From positions 7,674 to 71,673 of the forward strand of contig JBBIVJ010000025.1 of NCBI GenBank assembly GCA_037439785.1: a DNA stretch of 64,000 nucleotides, written 5' to 3'. Each line of letters begins with the position of its first letter. Within the stretch, counting starts at the first letter, position 1. Source of the stretch: DSVZ01 sp037439785 (GTDB lineage Bacteria; Verrucomicrobiota; Verrucomicrobiia; Limisphaerales; J093). Under the pieces are notes generated by a model. It made no database searches, had not been told where the DNA came from, and was given only the letters and a program-made list of their open reading frames with translations. This document shows, piece by piece, positions 52,513-59,795 of this stretch. The position numbers were made by a program, and so were the translations under genes.

Positions 52513-53370
52513 ATGAAAAGCTGCCAAACCAACCAGACCCGCCGGACGTGGGGCGGGTTCACCCTGATCGAGCTGCTGGTGGTCATCGCCATCATCGCCA
52601 TCCTGGCCGGGATGCTCCTGCCGGCACTGGCCCGGGCCAAATCCAAGGCCACGGGCATCATGTGCATGAACAACACCAAGCAGTTGATGCTCGCCAACCA
52701 CATGTACCAGGGCGACAACAACGACAAATTCCCCGGAGCCTACCATGGCGGTTTCGTGCCGGGGTCCAACGCCCGGGAACGCCCCTGGGTGACGGGGTGG
52801 CTGGACTGGACCACCAGCCCGGACAACACCAACACCCTGTACCTCCTTGATCCCCGCTACGCGGTCCTGGCGAACTACTTCGCCAACTCCAAGAACGTGT
52901 ACAAGTGCCCGGCGGACAAGTACGTCTCGAACGCCCAGCGAGCCAGGGGCTGGACCGAGCGCGTCCGGAGCGTATCGGGCAACATCCTCGTGGGCGAAGG
53001 CAACGCGGAAACCGGTCCCATGGGCAGCATCTATGCCCACCCGGTGCGGGCTTCTGACTTGACCATCCCTGGACCCAGCGAGACGTGGGTGTACGTGGAT
53101 GAATTCCCCGACAGCATCAACGACGCCGGCTGTTTCCCACCCAACAGCTCGATCAACATCGTGGACATCCCCGCCAATTACCACAATGGCGCCTGTGGGT
53201 TTGCCTTCGCGGACGGCCACTCGGAAATCCACAAGTGGATCGGTCCCAGGATCAAGAACCTCAAAATCACGGCTCGTGACTACCAGCTCAACATTACCAC
53301 CGTCAAAGGTGACCCCGACCTGCGCTGGTATTCGTACAAGAGCCCGCGCAAGACCACCGATTATTACTGA
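52513..53370 (+). CDS. Type II secretion/pseudopilin-like protein with H-X9-DG domain (copy 2)
   Basis: The 285-residue paralogue starts at ATG 52513 with the leader MKSCQTNQTRRTWGG and the FTLIELLVVIAIIAILAGML helix. The H-x9-D-G motif is YHNGACGFAFADG. A 288-bp block (52597-52884) is identical to copy 1; the downstream halves keep the same order of motifs (NKYKCPADKYVS-like, WVYVDEFPDSINDAGCFPP, FADGHSEI) but differ at many residues, and copy 2 lacks the 14-residue insert near the end. Expression may be independent, as a 266-bp gap separates the copies. A strong terminator follows at 53427. Peptidase cleavage and membrane anchoring are inferred. Confidence 0.93.
   Translation: MKSCQTNQTRRTWGGFTLIELLVVIAIIAILAGMLLPALARAKSKATGIMCMNNTKQLMLANHMYQGDNNDKFPGAYHGGFVPGSNARERPWVTGWLDWTTSPDNTNTLYLLDPRYAVLANYFANSKNVYKCPADKYVSNAQRARGWTERVRSVSGNILVGEGNAETGPMGSIYAHPVRASDLTIPGPSETWVYVDEFPDSINDAGCFPPNSSINIVDIPANYHNGACGFAFADGHSEIHKWIGPRIKNLKITARDYQLNITTVKGDPDLRWYSYKSPRKTTDYY
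52597..52884 (+). repeat. 288-bp identical tract, copy 2
   Basis: This is the second copy of 51431-51718, with no mismatch seen on direct comparison. The tract starts and stops abruptly inside both genes, which points to gene conversion after an older duplication. Confidence 0.95.
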
Positions 53371-53426
53371 GCCGGCTCTGGCCTGAATCCTTCAGGGTTC
53401 GACAACTGGTAACAGGGTTACACGCA

Positions 53427-53458
53427 TTGGCCCGCCACAAGGCGGGCCAATTGCTTTT
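53427..53458 (+). terminator. Rho-independent terminator after pseudopilin copy 2
   Basis: TTGGCCCGCC (53427-53436) and GGCGGGCCAA (53441-53450) form a perfect 10-bp stem with an ACAA loop, followed by TTGCTTTT. It lies 56 bp after the stop. Confidence 0.9.
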
Positions 53459-53824
53459 GGTCGGCCAGGCAGGGTCGGCGAGGACGCCGACCTTCCCCCG
53501 CGAGCGGGGAGGGACCGCGTCCCCGCGGTCCCGGCAGAAACGAGCACGTTGCCCGTCCCACTTCACCGGAGCGCCGACTGGCAAGTAGCCACCGGCGTGA
53601 GCCGGCGGGCAGGCGGTCCGCCACGCCACCCGGCGGCTAGGGCGGAGCGCCGACTGGCAGACGGCGATACAGCCGGCTGGAAGCCCGCCCTACGCCGGGG
53701 CTGTGGTGCCGGCCTCTCAAGCTGGGGTCTCGGCGTCCTGGCGTCTGGGCGGTGAATCTCGCCTGTCGAAAGCGGCAGAAGCCTGCCGCACTCCAGGGCG
53801 CTATCGCACGGAAGGCACCCTCGG
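53459..53824. repeat. Hairpin and direct-repeat cluster in a gene-free stretch
   Basis: No gene is seen. Consecutive perfect hairpins occur: GTCGGCG-AGGA-CGCCGAC (53474-53491) and GGGACCGCG-TCCC-CGCGGTCCC (53511-53532), with CCCCCGC-GA-GCGGGG between them. The 16-bp direct repeat GGAGCGCCGACTGGCA occurs at 53568-53583 and 53644-53659. A GTGGTGC-type phrase near 53702 links this to the left-edge repeats. The region leads into the pseudogene cluster. Confidence 0.8.
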
Positions 53825-54140
53825 TCAACGCGGGTCCGGGTTGGCAGGCGCCGGGCTCGCGGCGGCGGCGTCCCACAGCCGGGTGCGCTGGAGCTGCGCG
53901 TTGCCGATGACCACGTCCTGGAAGCCGTCGCCGTCCAGGTCCAGCACCCGCACGCCGTTGTCGCCGCCGTCGAGCGCGCGCAACGGCTGTCCAGCCAGCA
54001 GGTGGGTGTTCAACCGCGCCTCGACCTCGCGGAAGGTGAGGAACTTGACCCGGTCGCCGGGGCCGGCAGGCCAGCCGGGGTGAGCCCCCCAGCCCGGCAC
54101 CGAGCAGCAGGGCGGCCGGCAACCACCTCGGCCGGTCCCG
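53825..54140 (-). pseudogene. Fragment of an FG-GAP/VCBS-repeat protein
   Basis: The minus-strand frame reads GDRVKFLTFREVEARLNTHL, then PLRALDGGDNGVRVLDLDGD with GFQDVVIGNAQLQRTRLWD following, and then a stop at 53825. This is the beginning of the FG-GAP propeller found in large secreted or haem-linked verrucomicrobial proteins (DLDGDG.QDVVIGN calcium loop). The upstream part, including the LPAALLLGAGLGG signal-like segment, is in a different frame, and the protein breaks off after one repeat. It is therefore a truncated and frameshifted remnant. Confidence 0.7.
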
Positions 54141-54480
54141 GCGCCCGGTGCCGGGCGCAAAGCCGGCCGCGAAGCGATTCGTCAAGAAGTTCATCTGTGT
54201 CGTGGGCGTATCCCAACGGCCCGCCCCGGACCAGCCGGCCGGCGGGGCGTTCCTGCCGCTGGAAGACGTCGGGGTTGTTGCCGGAAAGGACATTGTAGGG
54301 CCGGGAGACATCCGGCCGCCAGGCCAGCCTCAATAGCCGCAGGTCGCTCGAGCAGGCAAACCCCTGCGCCCCGGCCCTGGCCCGGCCCGGAGCTGGCAAC
54401 AACAGTCCGGCCAGGACCGTGATGAGGGCGATGCCCCCCACAGTTCGATCCACGTGAAACGCGTCGGCGCGGGCGGCCCA
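54141..54480 (-). pseudogene. Decayed pseudopilin-type gene
   Basis: Three minus-strand frames together reconstruct a prepilin-like protein. FTWIEL is at about 54441-54458. A different frame then reads ITVLAGLLLPAPGRARAGAQ and, later, LSGNNPDVFQRQE. A third frame reads WDTPTTQMNFLTNRFAAGFAPGTGR in pieces, which matches the WLDxTxxPDNTN...RYAxLxxY part of intact pseudopilins at 51-53 kb. At least two frameshifts and missing ends mark it as a pseudogene. It runs directly into the FG-GAP fragment without a gap. Confidence 0.65.
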
Positions 54481-54539
54481 AGCGTCCACAAAGCCGATGT
54501 TGCCCCCTGGACGCCGATGGCAGGGGGCGTCAGCCGGCA

Positions 54540-54640
54540 GGGGCTGGTCGCCACGGTGACATCGCTCCACGGGCCGGTTACGCTGTCGGCGCTCTGCAAG
54601 GCGCCGCCGCTCCATTCCAGGAGCCAGCCGCTGCTTGAGC
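54540..54640 (-). pseudogene. Fragment of a secreted-protein C-terminus
   Basis: The minus-strand frame contains WLLEWSGGALQSADSVTGPW followed by SDVTVATSP. The phrase LQW.GG.LQSA..VTGPW.DV.GATSP is a recurrent C-terminal segment of secreted verrucomicrobial proteins (known from the family pattern). Only this piece is present, with no start, no signal peptide and no conserved body. Confidence 0.5.
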
Positions 54641-54712
54641 CGCGCCTCGAGTCGGAGGCGGACCCCGGTCGCCCCGGGGTGATGAAGGCGCGCAACCCCT
54701 GCCTGCCGCGAG

Positions 54713-55827
54713 TCACGGCGCCCGCAGGCGGAAGAAACACTCGGGCTGGGCCGGGGAAAGGGTCACCGCGTACCAATCGCCCTGCTGGCTCACGGCATTG
54801 GTCACCGGTGCCCAGATCGGTGCGGACAGTTGGGGGTCCATTCCAGCGTGCCGTCGGCCCAGTTGGTGGACCAGGTCAATTCCAGGAGGTGCGGGGCCAC
54901 GAGCCGCACCGTAAGCCGCGGCACCGCTCCGGGGCGCCCCGTCAGGAACACGCCCGAATCCGACGTCCAGGTGACTCCGGGCGGGGTCTCCACCACCAGG
55001 AGCTGGACGCTGCCGCCAAAGTCGGAGACTCCTTCCGCCTCCTGCCCGGGGGCGTTCCAAGCCACTGCCGACGCTGCGGCCTCCAGGCGGGCCGAAAACG
55101 AAACCTGACGGGTACGCGGGAGAATGTAGTTGTCTCCGGGAAGTGCCAGCCAGGTGCTCACGGCAAAGGGCGCGGATATGGTGGATATGGTGCGCGGCGA
55201 TTGCTCCGGAAGCACCGTGACGCTGTAAGCCCAGCGGTAATCGGAGCCCGGCGGACTCCCCGCACCCTGAAAAACCACCCGCGCATATTGGCTGGCAGAG
55301 CTGTAATTGATCCCCACGCGCCCCACGGCCGCCAGGTTGCCGGTCAAGCGGCCCCGCAAAGTGGCCACCAGGCCGCTGGGATAATGTCCTGCCGGCACGG
55401 TAAAACGAAGCGTATCCCAACAGTCAACCACGCCTTGTCCCCCCGCCGATTCCGGTATGACGAAGTCCGCGGGCGGCTTGTACCCGCGGACGCAGGTCCC
55501 GATCCGGCCGCTCGACAGAGCGACATGATACCGCGCCACGGACAACTCCCCGAATGGCCCGGTGTGCTCCCTCTGGCCGCCATAAGCGGTCAAATGGGTT
55601 GAGACCCAGCGCGGGGACTGCCCCACCCCCACCACCATGCCACTTATGCCAAACCCCTGTTCCCCACCGACCAACGAACCACCGGTCCCCAACCACAGCG
55701 CCGCCCCAGCCAGCCCCCATACGGCCCCGGACGACGGCCACTCCTGACCGGGCTGTGAGGCGTGGGGACGGTGCACTTCGCGCCGGGGGACATTGGGCTG
55801 ACTCCACCTGCCAGCTTCATGGGACAT
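54713..55827 (-). pseudogene. Frameshifted secreted beta-rich protein
   Basis: A single long protein is split by one frameshift. The upstream frame (from about 55827) reads a signal-like SSGAVWGLAGAALWLGTGGS, a body with LRFTVPAGHYPSGLVATLRG and YARVVFQGAGSPPGSDYRWA, and then ELTWSTNWADGTLEWTP. Directly afterwards the frame changes and continues QLSAPIWAPVTNAVSQQGDW and then YAVTLSPAQPECFFRLRAP to a stop at 54713, a typical verrucomicrobial C-terminus. The break falls in a run of five G on the plus strand (54833-54837); six would restore the frame. It may be a real mutation or a sequencing or assembly error. The start is uncertain, since no good ATG precedes the signal. The function is unknown. 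Confidence 0.7.
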
Positions 55828-56109
55828 GAACGGAACACTGTCTCGACACCGGTGTGATGGCCGAGGAGGTCATTATATCGCTACGCCACGCCTTCAACAT
55901 TTTCAAGGGCTCGCCCGTGTTGCTGCCCGGGGCGGGAAGCCTTTGTTTGCGCGAGATCAGGACCGCGCCCTGGGCGGGAGATCGGCCGACGATCCATTCG
56001 CCCGGGACTGCGGCCACACCCGCCTTCCGGTCACCGCCACTCCGGGGGTGGGCGAGTGATGGCGCGGCTGAAGCTGTTTAGCCGGGCGCCCTCACCCGAA
56101 TCGCCCGGC
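55828..56109. other. Degenerate stretch, nothing identified
   Basis: Short frames on both strands have no recognisable family features. The interval lies between the frameshifted gene and the propeller remnant, and is probably decayed DNA. Confidence 0.4.
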
Positions 56110-56402
56110 ACGGCCACACCCGGACCACAGGGGGGGCAACCCGCGCTGAAGACCGGTGGGGGAACCACAACCGGCCATCCCGCGCGCGCCAGCCGGTGGG
56201 CTGCACCCTCCCAGTGCATTCCCGGCTGGGCAGGCCGTCGGCTTCATCCAGGCTCAGCACCGGCAGCCGGCCGCGCCGGGCGGCCAGGGGGCCGTTCGCA
56301 GGTGGCCGTGTACCTGCTGAAAATCCGCTTCGAGCTGCTCAGCCACAGCCGGCCCCGCGCGTCTTCGAGCAGGCAATAAATCAGGACGTCTGGCAGGCCG
56401 TG
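56110..56402 (-). pseudogene. Fragment of a two-component regulator propeller (Reg_prop) protein
   Basis: The minus strand reads HGLPDVLIYCLLEDARGRLW then LSSSKRIFS from 56402. In a second frame it continues LSLDEADGLPSREC...QPTGWRARDGRLWFPH. Both are diagnostic Reg_prop phrases (GLP.n.i..ileD..G.LW.ss..G and DGL...EC..g.qPagwra.DGrLWFPT). The order matches the last propeller blades of a ligand-binding sensor domain. The frame change and the absence of the rest show it is a remnant. Confidence 0.7.
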
Positions 56403-56557
56403 CCGACTTGCAACACCACCGGCCCTCGCTTTCGCAGCGGCGGCGACTGGTGGGCTTCATGAACCGCTTCCCACCAGACCACCCGCAGCGCAACCAGGCA
56501 ACTGCGCACCGCCGCAGACAAAAGGGACGCGCTGCCCCGAGCCGGGGGCGGGGCCGC

Positions 56558-59350
56558 CTATTCTTCCCGGATTGTCAGTTGGGCCGTCAAACCGAGCTCT
56601 TCAAGCGCCCGGCTCAGCTCGGTCTCCAGATTGCCCGCCTCCTCGCCGGAGACCGTTACCGAGAGATCCACCTTCACCTTCAAATCGGCCTTTGCACGGA
56701 GCCGGGGGAGGATTTTGGTCCCAAACCGATTCCAGTGCTCGGGCGGGAGGGCCCCCTCCAGCCGAAGGGTTGTGGACGCCTTGCGGGCAGGCGGCTGAGG
56801 CGGAGGCGGTGGGGTCACCGGTGCCGGCGGCTGGGGGGGAGTCGGCGGGGGGTGAGGACCGGGTCCGGGACCGGGCGGCGTGGGAAGGGGGGGCGCGGGA
56901 GGCGGGCTGCCGGACTTGAGCGCCCGGGCCCGGGCCCGGGTCAGCAGAAACACGTCCGCCTCGAAGGCCAACTCCTCGGAAGAGACCGGTTCCTGGAACC
57001 AGACCCGCTCGAAGGTCCCGTCCGGCTTCAGGTGCGAGGCCAGGCCAAAGTCACCCCTGCCGACGAACTCGACGATCTTCCCCCGCAGGGTCGTGTCGGG
57101 GTCGAGCAGCCGGGGGAGCGTGCCATTGAGGAAGCACTGCCGCAGGCTGGCGAGCGGCCAGGCCCCCGACTCCTTCAACGCGGGCGGCCAGTTTCGGTCG
57201 AGGTACCCTGCGCCCACGGAATCGTTGAGGAGCTCCTCCGACTTGAGCGTGGCAATGATCCGGCCGCAGAGGGTCTCGCCGCTGCTGGAGTGGCCCGCAC
57301 CCAGGTCAAGGGGGCGGAGGCCGCCTTCCCGTGTCGCCTCCGCCACGACCACGAAGCGGTAGCTGGCCCAGACTTCCTCGCGGGCGGCTTCCCGGGCCTC
57401 CCGCAGTTTGGCCTGCAGGTCGGCGCGTTCGTTCCGATCGTACTCTCCCCCCAGCGTGCCCTCGTCCACCTCCCGGGCCACGCGCTGCCAGGCCAGCCAC
57501 AGCTCCACTTTATCCCGCAGGTCGCGGCCCGGTTTCTTGAGGCACCAGACCAGCGCGCCGGGGTACAGGCGGGGGGACTTGTCGCGCTGCCGGGTCCATT
57601 CCGCAAGCCGGCCCCGCAGCGGGTCCGCCCCCGTCCACTCCTGCTCCGGATCCACCAGGACCAGCGTCAGCCGGGGCGAGTCCGGGATTTCCGCCCCCTC
57701 ACGCGGGAAGGGTACCACCGGCAGGGTGGTAGCGCGTTGGAACTCCTCCCGCACCAACTGGCGGAGGGTGGGCAGGACCTCGGTCGCTTCGTCCAGCGAC
57801 GCCCGCCGGTCGTTCACCACCTTCTTGAAGGTGGGCTTGTACAGGATGCGAAAGCCGTCCGCGCCCACTTTGCGGATGAAGTAGGCCCTGCTTTCGAGGG
57901 CGAAGGCGGCGTTGTCCACCGAGGTGGTATCCACCTGCGGCTCGCCCAGGGCGAAGCGCAACTCGGGCAGGTGGGCGACCTTGTCGCTCTGGCCACCGCA
58001 GGACTCGAAGAAGATGGCGGTGCCCACGCGGCGGTGGAGGTCGCGGAGGGCCCCCTTGGTGTCGGCGTCCAGGGCGCGGGTGTGGGCCAGTTCGCCGGCG
58101 AGGTCCGCTTCGATGGCCGGCACCAGGCGGGATTCACCCAACTGTCCCAGGACCACGCCGCGAAAGGCCGGATCGAAGAGCGGGGCCGAGCCGAGAGTGA
58201 TCAGCGGCTCGTTGCGGGACTTCTCGATGCCGGTGCGGTAGGCCCAGCCGATCCACTGGGCCAGCATGGCCAGCGTGCCGCGGGTCTGCTGGTATTGCGG
58301 CAGGGCCTGCCATTTATGCTGAAACACCGACAACGTGGCCGGGTGGAACGGGTAGCAGGCTTCAAACCGCTGCCGCAGGTGCTCCCGCGCCCGCGTATCC
58401 GTGGTGGCCGCGTCCACCACCGTCCAGGCCGGCGGCAGTTGGGCGCGGCGCTCGAAGACCCAGTCGGCGTACTCCCGGGCCACCTTCCGCCGTACCCGCT
58501 CCGGGCCCAGGTCCTCGAAAAGCCGCCGGCGCACCACCTCGCTGATTTCGGCCTCCTCGTTCACGATCAAATCTTTGGCCACGCGCCGGACCACCTTGGT
58601 GATCCGTTCCTGCCACTGCAGGTCCCAGTCGGTCATTTCGACCTGGCTCCGGGGCAGGCTGATGACCGTGGCGGTGTGCGGGGCACCGGTCGTGGCCACC
58701 GTCAGGTTCTGGAGGAAGGCATGGAAGGAGTCCGCCAGGCTGCGATGCCGGTTGAGGAAGTTCAGCACCTCGTCGAACAACAGCAACACCGGCGCCGCGG
58801 CGGCCCGGAAGACCCGGCCCAGGGCCTCCGTCCCCGGCGGGGTGGTGTGCGCCGCCGGCCCGAGCGCCTCCACGCCCGCCTCCCCCGCCACCTGGCGGGC
58901 CAGGTCAATCCACGGCGTCTCCCGACCCGGCTGCGGGTCCCAGGCATTGCCCACAAACACCCCCACCCGCGACCCCGGCACGAACGCCACGCCCGCCTCC
59001 CGCAGCAGGTCCGGCACCCCGCTGAACTGCATCGCCCGCTCCGCGCGCCTGGCCAGGTGATACAGCGTCGTCAGCGTGTGCGTCTTGCCGCCGCCAAACT
59101 GCGTGATCAGGGTCAGCACCGGCGCGGTGTGGTCGGTTCGGCCTGCAAGCCGGCGCAGCACCATGCCGGCGTGCTCGCGCAGGGCGCGCGTCCAGCACGT
59201 GCGGGCAAAAAACGGCTCCGGCTCGCGGTAGTCTTCCGGCGCGGTGCCGGCGACGACCTGCTCCAGGGCAATGGCGAACTCATCCGGGTTGAACGAGCGG
59301 CCCTCGCGCACTTCCCGGCGCGGGGTCACGACTTTGTACCAGGGTTCCAT
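56558..59350 (-). CDS. DUF499-family ATPase of a helicase/methylase/ATPase island
   Basis: The 930-residue protein starts at ATG 59350 (MEPWYKVVTPRREVREGRSF), with a strong AGGAGG ribosome-binding site 6 nt upstream. Walker A is GGGKT (86-90, LITQFGGGKTHTL), Walker B LLLFDEV (189-195). The remainder follows the DUF499 pattern, including AWDPQPGRETPWIDLARQVA, RRRLFEDLGPERV, YPFHPATLSVFQHKWQALPQ and FRILYKPTFKKVVNDRRAS. Residues about 780-850 are a Pro-rich linker before a C-terminal domain. DUF499 ATPases are genomically linked with DUF1156 methylases and SNF2-type helicases; the predicted Hma (helicase-methylase-ATPase) defence class uses this trio. It is the last gene of the set here, 445 bp downstream of the methylase. 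Confidence 0.88.
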   Translation of the reverse strand: MEPWYKVVTPRREVREGRSFNPDEFAIALEQVVAGTAPEDYREPEPFFARTCWTRALREHAGMVLRRLAGRTDHTAPVLTLITQFGGGKTHTLTTLYHLARRAERAMQFSGVPDLLREAGVAFVPGSRVGVFVGNAWDPQPGRETPWIDLARQVAGEAGVEALGPAAHTTPPGTEALGRVFRAAAAPVLLLFDEVLNFLNRHRSLADSFHAFLQNLTVATTGAPHTATVISLPRSQVEMTDWDLQWQERITKVVRRVAKDLIVNEEAEISEVVRRRLFEDLGPERVRRKVAREYADWVFERRAQLPPAWTVVDAATTDTRAREHLRQRFEACYPFHPATLSVFQHKWQALPQYQQTRGTLAMLAQWIGWAYRTGIEKSRNEPLITLGSAPLFDPAFRGVVLGQLGESRLVPAIEADLAGELAHTRALDADTKGALRDLHRRVGTAIFFESCGGQSDKVAHLPELRFALGEPQVDTTSVDNAAFALESRAYFIRKVGADGFRILYKPTFKKVVNDRRASLDEATEVLPTLRQLVREEFQRATTLPVVPFPREGAEIPDSPRLTLVLVDPEQEWTGADPLRGRLAEWTRQRDKSPRLYPGALVWCLKKPGRDLRDKVELWLAWQRVAREVDEGTLGGEYDRNERADLQAKLREAREAAREEVWASYRFVVVAEATREGGLRPLDLGAGHSSSGETLCGRIIATLKSEELLNDSVGAGYLDRNWPPALKESGAWPLASLRQCFLNGTLPRLLDPDTTLRGKIVEFVGRGDFGLASHLKPDGTFERVWFQEPVSSEELAFEADVFLLTRARARALKSGSPPPAPPLPTPPGPGPGPHPPPTPPQPPAPVTPPPPPQPPARKASTTLRLEGALPPEHWNRFGTKILPRLRAKADLKVKVDLSVTVSGEEAGNLETELSRALEELGLTAQLTIREE

Positions 59351-59360
59351 CGGGAGCCTC

Positions 59361-59532
59361 CTATTCCGCCCGTGCCAGGCGCAGCTTCCCGCGGCAGTCG
59401 TCCACGAAGGCCTGCAGCGCAGGATCGTCTTTCCCGGCACGATAAAAGTTCATGGCGCCCGGCCGGGCGCGGAAACTCCGGGCTCACGTCCCCCAGGGAC
59501 TTGAACCCGCGGCTCGTCAGTTTCTTCAGCAT
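59361..59532 (-). pseudogene. Collapsed AAA-ATPase gene (N- and C-terminal ends only)
   Basis: The minus strand begins MLKKLTSRGFKSLGDVSPEF (from 59532), like the first strand of AAA15/RecF-type ATPases. The next Walker-bearing region is absent. A different frame then gives MNFYRAGKDDPALQAFVDDC followed by RGKLRLARAE and a stop at 59361, which resembles the other end of such a protein. An internal deletion has probably fused the two ends out of frame. The stop lies within the DUF499 gene's ribosome-binding region. Confidence 0.55.
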
Positions 59533-59795
59533 GGGCGCTTCTTCCTCGTGGCGCCGAAAGCCTCCGTGCCCCGGGCCAGCAGGTGCTGTGTGCCCGGCAG
59601 GGTACAGGACCGCCCCCCCGCTGGCCAGCCCCGGAAAAACCCGCCGCACCCGGCGGGCCGGCCCGGTGCGGGCATTCCCTGCCGGCCGATTCCAACCCTC
59701 CGCGGGCGGAGGCCGTGTCCCCGAAGGCCGGCCGGAGGAACGTTGCGGCGCCCGCGTTCCCGCGCCGGGTGCCCGCGGCGTCCCGGCCGTGCCCC

